Shown: one piece after another, positions 25,952 through 36,500 of the stretch
Position numbering within the stretch: position 1 is the stretch's first letter
Layout of the letters: each line of letters opens with the position of its first letter
NCBI GenBank assembly: GCA_002368175.1
Contig: AP018172.1
Location: forward strand, 7,133,001-7,197,000
Origin: Calothrix sp. NIES-2098
Lineage (GTDB): Bacteria > Cyanobacteriota > Cyanobacteriia > Cyanobacteriales > Nostocaceae
Length of the DNA: 64,000 nt
Direction: 5' to 3'
The notes under the pieces: generated by a model
The model's database searches: none
Seen by the model: the letters and a program-made list of their open reading frames with translations, nothing else
Told to the model about the DNA's origin: nothing
Made by a program: the position numbers and the translations under genes

Positions 25952-26176
25952 ATGATTAATCAAGAACCTTTAACTATTAGAGAAAAGTTGGCAGAGCTAG
26001 AACATATTCAATGGTCACATTGGACTGCCTATATGCTTGATAATCTCACACCAGAAAATATTGATCGTTGGCGGCGGCAGATTAATACCCCTTATAGTGA
26101 ATTGTCAGAAGTAGAAAAGGAAAGCGATCGCAAGTGGGCTAATAAAGTATTGGAAATTTTAAACAATCAATTATAA
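25952..26176 (+). CDS. Small RyR-domain-like protein
   Basis: A 74-residue protein. The first half (REKLAELEHIQWSHWTAYML) and especially the second half (YSELSEVEKESDRKWANKVL) match the pattern of bacterial RyR-domain proteins, in which a Y-E-L-x-E-x-E-K-E-x-D-R helix is diagnostic. It may bind a nucleotide-derived ligand like other RyR domains in conflict systems, but alone it is a minimal single domain. It could equally be a phage-type small protein. Isolated gene. Confidence 0.6.
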   Translation: MINQEPLTIREKLAELEHIQWSHWTAYMLDNLTPENIDRWRRQINTPYSELSEVEKESDRKWANKVLEILNNQL

Positions 26177-26619
26177 AGTTTGTCAATTATTTATTCACTA
26201 GGTTGATAATGGAGTACATCATCAAACAAAAGTAAAGAAATGCTAGGAGCAAAGGCACATATTTTTCGACTTGGCTAAGGCGTTTATATTAAACGTTTTT
26301 CTTTTCTTATTTTAAAATTTGCCATTCTTTTGTATAAAAAGGGTAAGGTAAATATTTTTCCATTTCATTAATTACCTTAAATTTAAGATAATTAAGGTGC
26401 TTCTAAGAATTTATATTAACAATCCATATAAAACATAGAGATAATCCTAAAATTGCTGATAGTAAAAGTAACGCGATTGCACTACTGTTGTGGTATTCAA
26501 GTTTCGCAACAATAGTATTAGGAGCTCGCGTTCCTAACCGCTATTGCTACGCTAAAACTAGTTGCCCCTAATAAGGTTTTTATGGGTTGCTGGTATATGC
26601 AATTGATGATGGCTACTTA
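26177..26619. other. Spacer, no gene seen
   Basis: 443 bp, AT-rich, ending with a stretch (AGGAGCTCGCGTTCCTAACC near 26519) that resembles small dispersed repeat DNA. No ORF or RNA gene recognised. Confidence 0.4.
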
Positions 26620-28866
26620 TCAAGTGCTACGCACAGTAATCACCGCTACGGGACAACGTGCTTTATTGAGAATAGCGTCAACACGATGGCCAAAGAATAC
26701 TCGACCTGTGATTGTCTGAATACTAGTGCCTAAAACAATCAAATCTACTTGCATAGTCTGGGCATATTTGAGAATTTCAAACTCTGGAATTCCAGCGAGA
26801 ATTGCAGTTTTCACCTCTGCTCCAAATCCTCGCCCCACTTCAGCTTGCTGCTGCACAATCTGTTTGGCTATGTCTGTTACAGAATGAATTGTCTGCTCCT
26901 CAAACAAAACATATTCGCGCTGAGTTCGGTTGACAACATTAACTAAAGTGACAGTTGCTCCTGTTTGAGCAGCAATTGTACTCGCAATTTCAACTGCATG
27001 TAAGCTGTACTCGTTGCCACTGGTGGGTACTAAAATATGACCCAGTTTGTGATAGCCAGTTGACTCAGTTGCCGATAAGTTTGATTTCACCACCATTGTG
27101 GCGCAAGGAGCTTCTTGAACCACGCGATCGACTAACAAATTAAATAGGGAACCGCGAGAACGTTGATTTCCTGTTGCACCCAAAACAATCAGGTCATAGC
27201 CTTTATTAGCTTCTTTTAAAATTACCTCAGTTTTGTTTTGTCCTGATTCAACTTTGGTTTGCAGCAGCGAACCCGTGGGGAGATTCATTTCATTGGCTAC
27301 GGCAGCGATCGCGGTTTCGGCTGTATTATCCTTAACAGCAGTTGCTAAAGCTTTTACTGATTTAGTTATAGGTTGTTGATCGCTTTTGGCATATAAAGCA
27401 GTCACTTCCAGAGGATTTTGCTGTGCTAGATGGTTGACTAACTGAGCAGCTAACCGCACATTTGGCCCGCCTTGAGTGGGTACGAGTACGCGGCGAATGC
27501 GCTTGATAAAGCTGCGGCTGGCTAGTTCTTCTTGCTCTAAGCGTTGGGCTTCTTCTTCACCGATGGAAACTTTGGAAAGCGACCAGCGTAATAAAGGTGG
27601 AGCCATCAAGGAGGTAACGATCGCCACCATCACAATAATTGAATACATCTGCGGATTCAGTACGCCCAAGGAAACCCCAATGGTAGCGACGATAATCTCC
27701 ATCGCGCCCCTAGCGTTCATCCCTGACCCCATTGCGATTCCTTCCCAGTGGCTTAAGCCACCCGCACGCGAACCAATATAAGCACCTGTGAATTTGCCAA
27801 CACAGGCGATTGCCAGCACGATTAAGCCAACCACAAATGTTTGAGGAGCGAGCAGTTGCAGCAAGTCTACCTTCAATCCGGCTGTGGCGAAGAAAATCGG
27901 CGCGAGAAATCCAGCAGTGATCAGTTCGAGAGTTATACCAGCCTCGCGGCTAAAACGGGGTGATTGTCCTGCCAAAATTCCGGTGACAAATGCTCCGAGT
28001 GCGGCTTCGATGCCTAAGGTGTGGGTAAAAGCAGCAGCACTCAGCGCCAACACCAATAAAGCTGACAAACTAGCTGTCGGCCCGCCAATGTAATCGTCTA
28101 CCCAGCGTAACACTCTCGCCATGAGCGATCGCCCGATGGTAAAGGCAATTCCTAAAAACAGGACTGCGCCTCCAATTGACCTAAATACTGTCGGGAAATC
28201 AAATTTACCACTGGTTGCCAATCCCGACACCACCGAAAGCAGAATCCAGCCTAGAGTATCATCGGTCATTCCAGCTGCCAAAGTTACCTGACCAATGTCT
28301 CGCCGAATCAGCTTTAAGTCCATTAACACCTTAGCAATCACTGGCACTGCTGAGATACTCATGGCAGTGGCAATAAACAGACTGAAGATTAACCTTTGTT
28401 CGGGGTTTGCTAAAAAGCTATCTGGAAGAAACCAACCCAATCCCAATCCTGTTGCAAAGGGAATAATAATACCACCCAAGGATATTAGTAATGCTGTTTT
28501 ACCTTTACGGACAATCAAGTTCAGGTCTGTCTCTAATCCAGTTACAACTAGTAAAAACAGTACGCCTAACCAAGAGACTACCGAGAGTAAATCAGACTGC
28601 GCCTGACTTTTAGGAAAAATATGATGCTGTAAATTGGGCAAAATCCAGCCGAACACCGACGGGCCCAACAGCACCCCCGCGAGTAGTTCGCCGACTACTG
28701 GTGGTAGCTGAATTCGACGCATGAACTCGCCCAAGCCTCTAGCAACCAAGAGCAGCAAAGCTAATTCCAGCAACACCAGCAGTAACTCATGGTGTCCCAG
28801 AGGCTTAATTAGACCTTTTTCTGGTAATGCGCCAGACGCGAGTAAAGAGTTAAGCAGTAAATTCAT
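26620..28866 (-). CDS. CPA2 cation:proton antiporter with two C-terminal universal stress (USP) domains
   Basis: A 748-residue protein. Residues about 1-430 are a 12-13 helix Na+/H+ exchanger domain (GLGEFMRRIQLPPVVGELLA, VTGLETDLNLIV, LAAGMTDDTLGWILLSVVSG with the paired Asp, and GMNARGAMEIIV). Then come two USP domains, about 455-600 (RVLVPTQGGPN, LGATGNQRSRG) and 612-748 (HILVPTSGNEYS, LIVLGTSIQTIT). The USP ATP-binding G-x2-G-x9-G-S/T pattern is present in the first (GATGNQRSRGSLF) and less clear in the second. It likely exports Na+ or K+ for protons with cytoplasmic nucleotide sensing. Single gene. Confidence 0.92.
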   Translation of the reverse strand: MNLLLNSLLASGALPEKGLIKPLGHHELLLVLLELALLLLVARGLGEFMRRIQLPPVVGELLAGVLLGPSVFGWILPNLQHHIFPKSQAQSDLLSVVSWLGVLFLLVVTGLETDLNLIVRKGKTALLISLGGIIIPFATGLGLGWFLPDSFLANPEQRLIFSLFIATAMSISAVPVIAKVLMDLKLIRRDIGQVTLAAGMTDDTLGWILLSVVSGLATSGKFDFPTVFRSIGGAVLFLGIAFTIGRSLMARVLRWVDDYIGGPTASLSALLVLALSAAAFTHTLGIEAALGAFVTGILAGQSPRFSREAGITLELITAGFLAPIFFATAGLKVDLLQLLAPQTFVVGLIVLAIACVGKFTGAYIGSRAGGLSHWEGIAMGSGMNARGAMEIIVATIGVSLGVLNPQMYSIIVMVAIVTSLMAPPLLRWSLSKVSIGEEEAQRLEQEELASRSFIKRIRRVLVPTQGGPNVRLAAQLVNHLAQQNPLEVTALYAKSDQQPITKSVKALATAVKDNTAETAIAAVANEMNLPTGSLLQTKVESGQNKTEVILKEANKGYDLIVLGATGNQRSRGSLFNLLVDRVVQEAPCATMVVKSNLSATESTGYHKLGHILVPTSGNEYSLHAVEIASTIAAQTGATVTLVNVVNRTQREYVLFEEQTIHSVTDIAKQIVQQQAEVGRGFGAEVKTAILAGIPEFEILKYAQTMQVDLIVLGTSIQTITGRVFFGHRVDAILNKARCPVAVITVRST

Positions 28867-29069
28867 GTGTTTACTAGTGTTTGATAAATTCAGCTAGATT
28901 CGAGTTTTAATACCGTTTCACTTGATATATCGATACAGATGGGCAAGCAGAGGAAGTGATTTGTATGAATACAAGCATTTACTTTACATAAAAATAATGA
29001 TGAGGATTGTTCCCCATCATCACATTTACAGTACCTCTATGAACCTTCGACCATTGCGATCGCAACAAA

Positions 29070-29477
29070 CTAAACCAGTCCTGGCCCTCTACCGCGAGTG
29101 TCATCCTTGTCTGTTAACTCGCCTTCTTTATCTTCATTGGCTTCGATGAGTTCTTCAACGCGGTTAGCTGTGTCTTGTGCTGCTGATTTTTGTGCATCGC
29201 CAGGTACTTCATAGTACATTTCTGGCTCAACTGCATAGTTGTTCAATAAACCTTCTTTATCAACTGTGTAGCCGTCTGTAGTGCGGATGCTTCCAGAGTC
29301 GGTTTGGTCGTCAGTTGGCGCGCTGGCTTCTCTTTCTTCTGTGGGGACTGTTTTATACAAGTCGCCTTCTCTTTCTTTACGCGCAGCAGTTTCCGCAGGG
29401 ATAATACCTCTGTCATATACATCAGATTGAGCGCGATCGGATGAGTCTACTGCTTTGTTAACTTCTTTATTAGTCAT
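29070..29477 (-). CDS. Acidic, probably disordered stress-type protein
   Basis: A 135-residue protein rich in Asp, Glu, Thr and Ala with no hydrophobic core (NKAVDSSDRAQSDVYDRG, ASAPTDDQTDSGSIRT, EELIEANEDKEGELTDKDD). I start at MTNKEVNK; the seven upstream codons in the ORF are less likely. It resembles hydrophilin-like proteins found near general-stress genes in Nostoc, but no family is recognised with certainty. It lies with the CAAD, BON and YflT-like genes on the same strand. Confidence 0.7.
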   Translation of the reverse strand: MTNKEVNKAVDSSDRAQSDVYDRGIIPAETAARKEREGDLYKTVPTEEREASAPTDDQTDSGSIRTTDGYTVDKEGLLNNYAVEPEMYYEVPGDAQKSAAQDTANRVEELIEANEDKEGELTDKDDTRGRGPGLV

Positions 29478-29498
29478 AATCAAGTCCTCGTTAAACAT

Positions 29499-29833
29499 TT
29501 TGTTGAATAACTTCTTGAACTAGATTAGGCTTTTACTCCTATATCGAGATACTATCTTTAGAAGTGAATTAATTAAGATAATCAACTATTTACTCTATCC
29601 GAAGATATATCTTAATTTCCGATCGAGGGCAAAATGCTTGCATTTAAGGTTATTGCACATTAACACTTCAATTAACAGCAAAGTAATTAATATATCTTTT
29701 TTATAAAAATATTTAATCAATAAAATAATAAGTTGTAGGATGGGCAGTACTTCTCCTACAACTTATTCACATATATTACTCGTACAGTTTAACAAGTTAG
29801 CATTTGCCTAATCTGCTGTTTCTGACATTAGTT
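29499..29833. other. AT-rich spacer holding a strong terminator
   Basis: 335 bp between two leftward genes. It contains the hairpin at 29728-29766 and AT-rich DNA likely to include the promoter of the acidic protein gene. Confidence 0.45.
29728..29766 (-). terminator. Terminator of the CAAD gene
   Basis: Perfect 13-bp arms ATAAGTTGTAGGA and TCCTACAACTTAT with a 13-nt spacer, about 67 nt after the CAAD stop codon; TATTTTATTG follows on the minus strand. Confidence 0.65.
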
Positions 29834-30283
29834 TTAAGTTTCGCTATATTCTTCTCCTACAATTTGCTTTTGCCAATCTCGAATTTCATAGACTAATTCT
29901 TGCCGGGTCGAGGCTTTAAGTAGATAACGAAAAACAAACCAGGTTGTGTAACCAATTCCAATTAGCTCAAAAGTTGCTGATAGTAAGGGAATGCTATTGA
30001 TTGCACCGAGGATCGCTAATACTACTTTCAATGTAACAATCGCAGACAAAATCAAAATTACGGTGAGCAATGGCTGTTTGTATTGATTGTAGAATCTGCC
30101 TAAATAATCGGGAAGCTGTTCTAAAATTTCAGCTACTTGACGACCAATTTGTCGCCATTGCTCGTTAGATTGAGTTGCTGGGGGTAGCTTTGGTAAGTTT
30201 TGATTGTCGGCGCTAGGAAGAGCTACCGTCGCTTCTGGTAAAGTAGAGTTTGCTAATTCAATTGGCTGTTGTTCGGTTTCCAT
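29834..30283 (-). CDS. CAAD-domain membrane protein
   Basis: A 149-residue protein: about 55 polar residues, then an amphipathic helix (LEQLPDYLGRFYNQYKQPLL), two membrane helices (VILILSAIVTLKVVLAILGA, ATFELIGIGYTTWFVFRYLL) and a final amphipathic helix. This is the CAAD domain, first described as an appendage of cyanobacterial aminoacyl-tRNA synthetases and related to thylakoid-curvature CURT1 proteins. A stand-alone CAAD protein probably sits in thylakoids. Leftward, between the BON lipoprotein and acidic protein genes. Confidence 0.88.
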   Translation of the reverse strand: METEQQPIELANSTLPEATVALPSADNQNLPKLPPATQSNEQWRQIGRQVAEILEQLPDYLGRFYNQYKQPLLTVILILSAIVTLKVVLAILGAINSIPLLSATFELIGIGYTTWFVFRYLLKASTRQELVYEIRDWQKQIVGEEYSET

Positions 30284-30481
30284 ATAATTTGTATTTGGGT
30301 AATGACAACAGTTTTGATAATTGATTGGGTGTCAATCAATATAATAGTCCCGATTGCAGCCGGAAACAATTTATCTCGTATCAAAAGTCTATAACCAATC
30401 ATACAATTGTTTTTGATTATAGACTTATGAATATATTAAATTTTAGCGATGCCGCCCAATAAACTTAAATTAGACTTATGG

Positions 30482-30952
30482 CTATCTATTTTGTTGAGTT
30501 GGTGGAGCAACTGCTGCTTTATTAACTACTTTTGTGACACCTTTAATTTGCTTTGATAAAGGTTCAATCTTCGCTAACTGGTCTTTATTATTTACAGTTC
30601 CACCGACAGTAACTGTACCATCTTTTGCAGCTTCAACTGTGAGAGCGCCATTAGGAATATTAGCCTCTAATTTAGAACGAACTTCGCTAGCAAGGTCGTC
30701 TTCAGCTCTCTTTGTATCACCGCCACCAGCATTGTTACGTTGCTCGCGAGCGCGAATGTCAGAATTTAATTGTCTGCGGCGAGTCTCACTCTGAGCATCT
30801 TTTTGAGCAGCTTCCGTTGCTTCAGGACTTGGTCTTTGCACAGCTTCGTTAGGATTATTAGGTGCCGATTCACTTGTTTTCTCAGTGTTATTACAAGCAA
30901 CAGCACCAAAAATTAGAAGACTGCTAATTAAGAAAGGTGTTAGCTTTTTCAT
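30482..30952 (-). CDS. BON-domain lipoprotein
   Basis: A 156-residue protein from the ATG at 30952, chosen because a signal peptide with a lipobox-like end (MKKLTPFLISSLLIFGAVAC) starts there and a GCAAAGA sits just upstream. After an Asn/Glu/Ala-rich linker there is one BON domain (DLASEVRSKLEANIP, ALTVEAAKDGTVTVGGTVNN, IKGVTKVVNKA). BON domains bind phospholipid or envelope components and protect against osmotic shock in the OsmY family. Part of the stress-like group at 29-37 kb. Confidence 0.85.
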   Translation of the reverse strand: MKKLTPFLISSLLIFGAVACNNTEKTSESAPNNPNEAVQRPSPEATEAAQKDAQSETRRRQLNSDIRAREQRNNAGGGDTKRAEDDLASEVRSKLEANIPNGALTVEAAKDGTVTVGGTVNNKDQLAKIEPLSKQIKGVTKVVNKAAVAPPTQQNR

Positions 30953-31060
30953 TTCTTTGCTCTTGGTATAAAAAAAGTAAATTGTGCTGATGTGTGTGGG
31001 AGGTAGAAGGAGCAAATTTGATGTAATCTTGCTCCTTCTTATTGCTAAAATCTCTGCGTG

Positions 31061-32995
31061 TTAGAGGGTTTCATCTCGGCGGTCAACAATCACCACCGCA
31101 GGCTCGTCTCTATGAACCTCTCCTGGATGAGTGTGAGTTGTATCCACAACTGCTCTGTCGTGGTGATGCAGTCTATCTATGTCATGAGCGTCATAAACTG
31201 CGAATTCTTCAATTCCGCGACGTTTGAGGATGGTTTCAGCTTGATGAATTTCTGATTCTGTGCCATCAACAATCACTACATAGTCGCCTCTACCGAAGCG
31301 ATCGCTATAAACGCGCGCCCGGTTCTCGGGTATTCCTAAGCCAACCAGTCCGCCTGTAATCCCGCCTGCGGCTGCACCTATAGCACCACCTGCGACTGTT
31401 GTGGCTAAGGCAGTAGCTACTGCACCACCTGCAATTACAGGGCCAACGCCAGGTATTGCTAAAGCACCCAGACCTACTAACAAACCGCCTAAACCGCCAA
31501 GGGCTGCACCTGTAGCTGCGCCAGCTTTTGCACCTTCATCAGCTTTAGTTGTTGTGGCGACGTTTCTATCTACACCAGTAGTCGTGCTACCAGTATTTAC
31601 GCCAGCAATGCGATCGCCTTCATTATTTTTTGCAATGATCGAGACTCGACTCATCGGGAAACCAGCATCTCGCAATTCCGTTAATGCTGCTTCTGCATCG
31701 CGGCGGTGAGCAAAGACGCCAATCGCCCTTCTATTTAAGCGCACATCGCCAACTGGTCTATCGTGGGTAACTACTCTGTCGTGATGATGCACTCGATCGA
31801 GATCGGTGCCATCATAGATTGCGAATTCTTCAATTCCGCGACGTTTGAGGATAGCTTCAGCTTGATGGATTTCTGCTTCTGTACCATCGACGATAACTAT
31901 ATAGTCGCCTCTACCGAAGCGATCGCTATAAACTCGCGCCCGGTTTTCGGGAATTCCTAAACCAACCAATCCGCCTGTAATCCCACCTGCGGCTGCACCA
32001 ATTGCACCACCAGTTACGGCTGTAGCGATCGCTGTAGCTGCTGCACCACCTGCGATTACAGGGCCAACGCCAGGTATTGCTAAAGCACCCAGACCTACCA
32101 ACAGACCGCCTAAACCGCCAACAGCTGCACCTGTAGCTGCACCAGCTTTTGCACCTTCATCAGCTTTATTACTTCTGCCGACGTTTTGATCGATACCAGT
32201 GTTAACGCCACCAGTGGTAACACCAGCAATGCGATCGCCATCTGTGTTTTTGGCAATCAGCGAAACTTGGCTCATCGGGAAACCAGCATCTCGTAGTTCA
32301 GTTAGTGCTGCTTCTGCATCTCGACGGTGAGCAAAGACACCTATTGCGCGTTTGTGTCTGACAACATCCCCACGAGTACCAACGGGAGTATGAGGAACAT
32401 CGCTAACTACACCGGGAGTAACAACCGCAGCACCAGGAACATCGTGTTCGCTGCGTGGTCGGTCATAAACATTGAATTCTTCGATATTCCAGCGTCTAAG
32501 AATTGGTTCGGCTCTAGCAATTTCTTCGTCTGTACCATCTACTATTACTAGATAGCCGCCTCGCTCTACTCGTTCGTTATAAACTCTGGCTCGTTCTTCA
32601 GGAATTCCTAAACCAATTAATCCCCCAAGTAAACCACCAGCTGCTGCACCTATAGCACCACCAGCTACAGTTGTCGCCAACGCTGTAGCTGCTGCACCAG
32701 CCAGCATAATTGGGCCAATTCCAGGGATTGCTAAGGTACCCAGACCTACTAATAACCCTGTCAAACCACCCAATGCACCGCCTGTAAGTGCGCCGGTTTT
32801 TGCACCGTCATCAGCTTTATCACCAACCTTCTCTGTGACCGGAGTACCAGCAATTTCACCGTTATGGTCTCTATCTCTGGCAATTACAGATACTCTATCC
32901 ATTACGATGCCAGCATTGCCCAATTCGCGCAGTGCTTGTTCGGCATCACTACGATTATGAAATACGCCTATAGCACGTCTAGTTACTACAGCCAT
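31061..32995 (-). CDS. Triple YflT-like (general stress protein 17M) glycine-zipper protein
   Basis: A 644-residue protein made of three tandem copies of one unit (about residues 1-180, 213-400 and 419-610). Each copy has a small alpha/beta domain starting RAIGVFxxRxDAE and a stress-type motif, a Gly/Ala-rich membrane zipper (GLGALAIPGVGPVIAGGAA), LVGLGIPExRARVY and a closing strand (YIVIVDGTExEIxxAE). Copies 2 and 3 are much closer to each other than to copy 1, implying a later duplication. The linkers are His/Asp-rich. It resembles the heat- and salt-induced YflT/17M family. Function is likely membrane-associated stress protection, inferred from family. Confidence 0.88.
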   Translation of the reverse strand: MAVVTRRAIGVFHNRSDAEQALRELGNAGIVMDRVSVIARDRDHNGEIAGTPVTEKVGDKADDGAKTGALTGGALGGLTGLLVGLGTLAIPGIGPIMLAGAAATALATTVAGGAIGAAAGGLLGGLIGLGIPEERARVYNERVERGGYLVIVDGTDEEIARAEPILRRWNIEEFNVYDRPRSEHDVPGAAVVTPGVVSDVPHTPVGTRGDVVRHKRAIGVFAHRRDAEAALTELRDAGFPMSQVSLIAKNTDGDRIAGVTTGGVNTGIDQNVGRSNKADEGAKAGAATGAAVGGLGGLLVGLGALAIPGVGPVIAGGAAATAIATAVTGGAIGAAAGGITGGLVGLGIPENRARVYSDRFGRGDYIVIVDGTEAEIHQAEAILKRRGIEEFAIYDGTDLDRVHHHDRVVTHDRPVGDVRLNRRAIGVFAHRRDAEAALTELRDAGFPMSRVSIIAKNNEGDRIAGVNTGSTTTGVDRNVATTTKADEGAKAGAATGAALGGLGGLLVGLGALAIPGVGPVIAGGAVATALATTVAGGAIGAAAGGITGGLVGLGIPENRARVYSDRFGRGDYVVIVDGTESEIHQAETILKRRGIEEFAVYDAHDIDRLHHHDRAVVDTTHTHPGEVHRDEPAVVIVDRRDETL

Positions 32996-33548
32996 TTTTT
33001 TCTCCCAAATAAGAAAATCACTTAAACAGCTAATTTATTAAGCTCACTAAGCCTATTTATGCTTTTTTTCTATTAGTTTTCATCAATCATACGGAAGAAA
33101 ATTGTTATCTATCATTAGATATAGATACGTTAATCAATATCTTAAAAAATGTTCCAATATGTTGTGATAGAAATGTATTTTTATGCTTTTTATTTTTTCA
33201 TCTATTGGATGTTACTTGGCAGATTTTAGTGTTTTCGTCAATAAATATAGTTTTTTAATACCTTAAATAAAAACAACAAATTTCATTAATCGGAGCGTCA
33301 AAGCTGAAGGTAAAGTTTTGTATTAAATTTATATTTTTTTCCGGTTAAAAATTTTGTTCGCCACCTTCATTACTAAAATTAATAAACTCAAGTAGTATAT
33401 CTACTTAATCATGAGGATGTATAACTTTTGATTGATAGATTTATTACTTAGGAAAGTGTATGTACCTATAACTGGTTTCTAGACTGATAAATAAGCCATT
33501 TCCTAGAGAAATGGAATTTCAACCATCGCACGTAAGAGAGATAATTCT
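32996..33548. other. Divergent promoter spacer, very AT-rich
   Basis: 553 bp between the leftward YflT-like gene and the rightward 1050-residue protein gene. No ORF or RNA gene is seen. The region must hold both promoters; I could not identify a clear sigma or regulator site. Confidence 0.45.
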
Positions 33549-36500
33549 ATGTTTCAAACTTTTGAAACTATGTTGAGATGGGACTGGCTACCGTTGGGAA
33601 TAACATCCACAAGCGGAATACCAGAAGTTATCAGTCCAGAAAGAGTATCAGTTGTGTTTTCTAGTCCGAAATTTTTTGTGGCATTCTTGGCTGGTACTTT
33701 AATGGCATTAGCCTTTCAATTACTGTTAACAAATTTTTCTGTAGCAGCAGGCATTTCATCATGGGAGATTGATACAGATGATGATGGCGATCGCTCAGAA
33801 ACTTGGGGACATAAAATTCGCGAAGTAGAAGGTAAAGTTGGCATTTGGGCATTAATTACCGCCACCATTTCTTTATTCGCTGCTAGTTTTTTAGCGGTGA
33901 AACTGAGTTTAATTCAAAGTGCCCTATTTGGAGCGATTATCGGTGTAGTCATCTGGTCTACTTTTTTCTTTTTGGTATTTTGGTTAGGTTCATCGACAGT
34001 AGGCTCCTTAATTGGTTCTCTGGCTCATACCTTGACTTCTGGTTTGCAAAGCCTCACGGGTACGGCTACTGCTGGTATCGGTGCAAATTTGGCGCAAAGA
34101 CAAATGGTTTCTACTGCTGAGGAAATCACAGCGGCCGTGCGGCGAGAATTAACTTCAGGTTTTGACACCGATAGTATTAGGAATACGCTACAAAGTTCCT
34201 TAAATTCTCTCAAAGTACCAAACCTAGACTTAAAACAAATTCGCTCTCAATTTGATAACATACTCAGCGATGTTGACTTCCAAGGAATCGCTAATAGTGA
34301 TGCACTTCACAATATAAATCGCCAGACATTTGTCGATCTAATTAGCGAAAGTTCAAATTTGTCTCAAAGCGACATCAATAGAATTGCCGATCAATTAGAA
34401 ACTGCTTGGCAACAAGCTTCATCGCGCCGAAATCCCACAGAGCAAGTAATTAATTTGCTTAAATCTGCCACTCCTGAAGAATTAAATTCCGAAAATTTAG
34501 GCGAGCGACTTCAGCAATTAGTTGGAGTTGGCGGAAGAGGAAATGGCAACGGTAGCAATGGCGTACTCAAGCAAGCTGTTCAATATGGTGTAGGTGCAGC
34601 TGTCCCATTAGTATTAGATAAAACTAACCTATCTAATATTGATTTGGGGAAAATTACGAATCAGTTGCAAAAGCTGAAAGACAAAGTTCAAGATATAGAT
34701 GTTGAGAAAATCACCCACGAACTGCAACAGTTCACAGATAAAACTACTGAGCAACTATCGCAGCAATTACCAACATCCAACCGCAACAATATTAAAGCAG
34801 ATGTCGAGGACTACATCTCAAATTCTTTTCCTTGGCATTTTAACCGCCTGACAATTAAAGATGAATTCCAAGATATCATCTACGATCCACAAGCAGATCC
34901 AGCTACTACAAGCAGAGAGTTAGAAGAAATCAATCAAGAGTATCTAACCGAATTGCTAATCCGGCGAAGCGATCTCAGCGAAGCGAGAGTGAAAGAAATT
35001 GTTCAGCAGCTAGAAAGCATTCGCCAAGAAGTTTTAGAAACTGTGCAACAAGGTACAGCTAAAAAACAATGGCAAGATGTGCGTACCCAGATCGAAAATT
35101 ATCTGCGTTCGACGGGGAAAGAGGAACTCACCCCGGAAAATATTCAGCGTAATTTTTCCGAGTTGTTAGAAGATCCAGAAGCTGGTTTAGAAGTTTTACA
35201 AGAACGCTTCTCACAATTTGACCGTGAGATATTTGTCCAAGTTCTTCAGCAACGTCAAGACCTCAGCGACGAGCAAGTTAATAACATTGTTGGTCAACTC
35301 GAAAGCACTCGCGACTCTGTATTGAATAATGCGAGAGAATTACAAGAGCAAGCGCAAGCAAAAACCGCTGAACTGCGCCAAAGAGTAGAAGACTACCTGC
35401 GCAATACCAACCAGGAAGAACTGAATCCTGAAGGTATCAAACGCGATTTTAGAACTTTACTCGAAGACCCACAAGCAGGGATTTCTGCGTTACGCGATCG
35501 CCTATCGCAATTTGACCGCGATACTTTGGTACAATTGCTCTCTCAGCGTCAAGATTTGAGCGAAGAACAGGTTAACCAAGTTATCGATCAACTAGAAAGT
35601 GTAAGGGATAGCGTCTTACAAGCACCGCAAGTATTAGCAGGTAAAGCTAAAGAACAATACGAACAAACTAGCGCCAAGATTGCAGAATATCTGCGTAACA
35701 CCAATCTAGACGAACTCAACCCAGAAGGTATTCGCCAAGATTTAGAAACCTTACTTTCCGATCCGCAACAAGGTGCTGCGGCTTTACGCGATCGCCTATC
35801 GCAATTCGATCGCGATACTTTGGTACAACTCCTCAGACAACAAGGAAACTTAAGCGAGGAGCAAATTAATCAAACAATCGATCGATTCCAAGAAGCGATT
35901 GGTAGTATTGTCAATGTGCCACGACGCTTGGCAAACCGGACTACGCAAAGAGTTGTAGATTTTGGCAAGACTCTAGAAAATTACCTGCGTCACACTAATA
36001 AAGAAGAACTCAACCCCGAAAGTATCAAGCGCGATTTGCAATTACTACTGCAAGATCCGCGATTGGGAATTGGTAACTTAAGCGATCGCCTCTCTAGATT
36101 TGACCGTTCGACAATTGTCAGCTTACTATCGCAACGAGAAGATATCTCCGAAGAAGAAGCCAACCGCATTGTCGATCAAATCGAGTCTGTGCGCGATTCC
36201 TTGAGCCAGCAATATCAGCAGATTCAGCAAAGGGTCCAATCGGTAATTGGTAACTCCTTTGGTAGAATTCGCGACTATCTCAACTCCTTAGATCGTCCCG
36301 AACTCAACTACGAAAGCATTCAGCAAGATTTCGCTAAATTGTTTGACGATCCGCAATCCGGATTTGAAGCTTTACGCGATCGCCTCAGCCAATTCGATCG
36401 CGATACCCTAGTTGCGATTCTCAGTTCGCGCCGCGATATTTCCGAAGAAGATGCTAACCGCATCATCGATCGAGTAGAAGCAGCACGAGATAACGTACTC

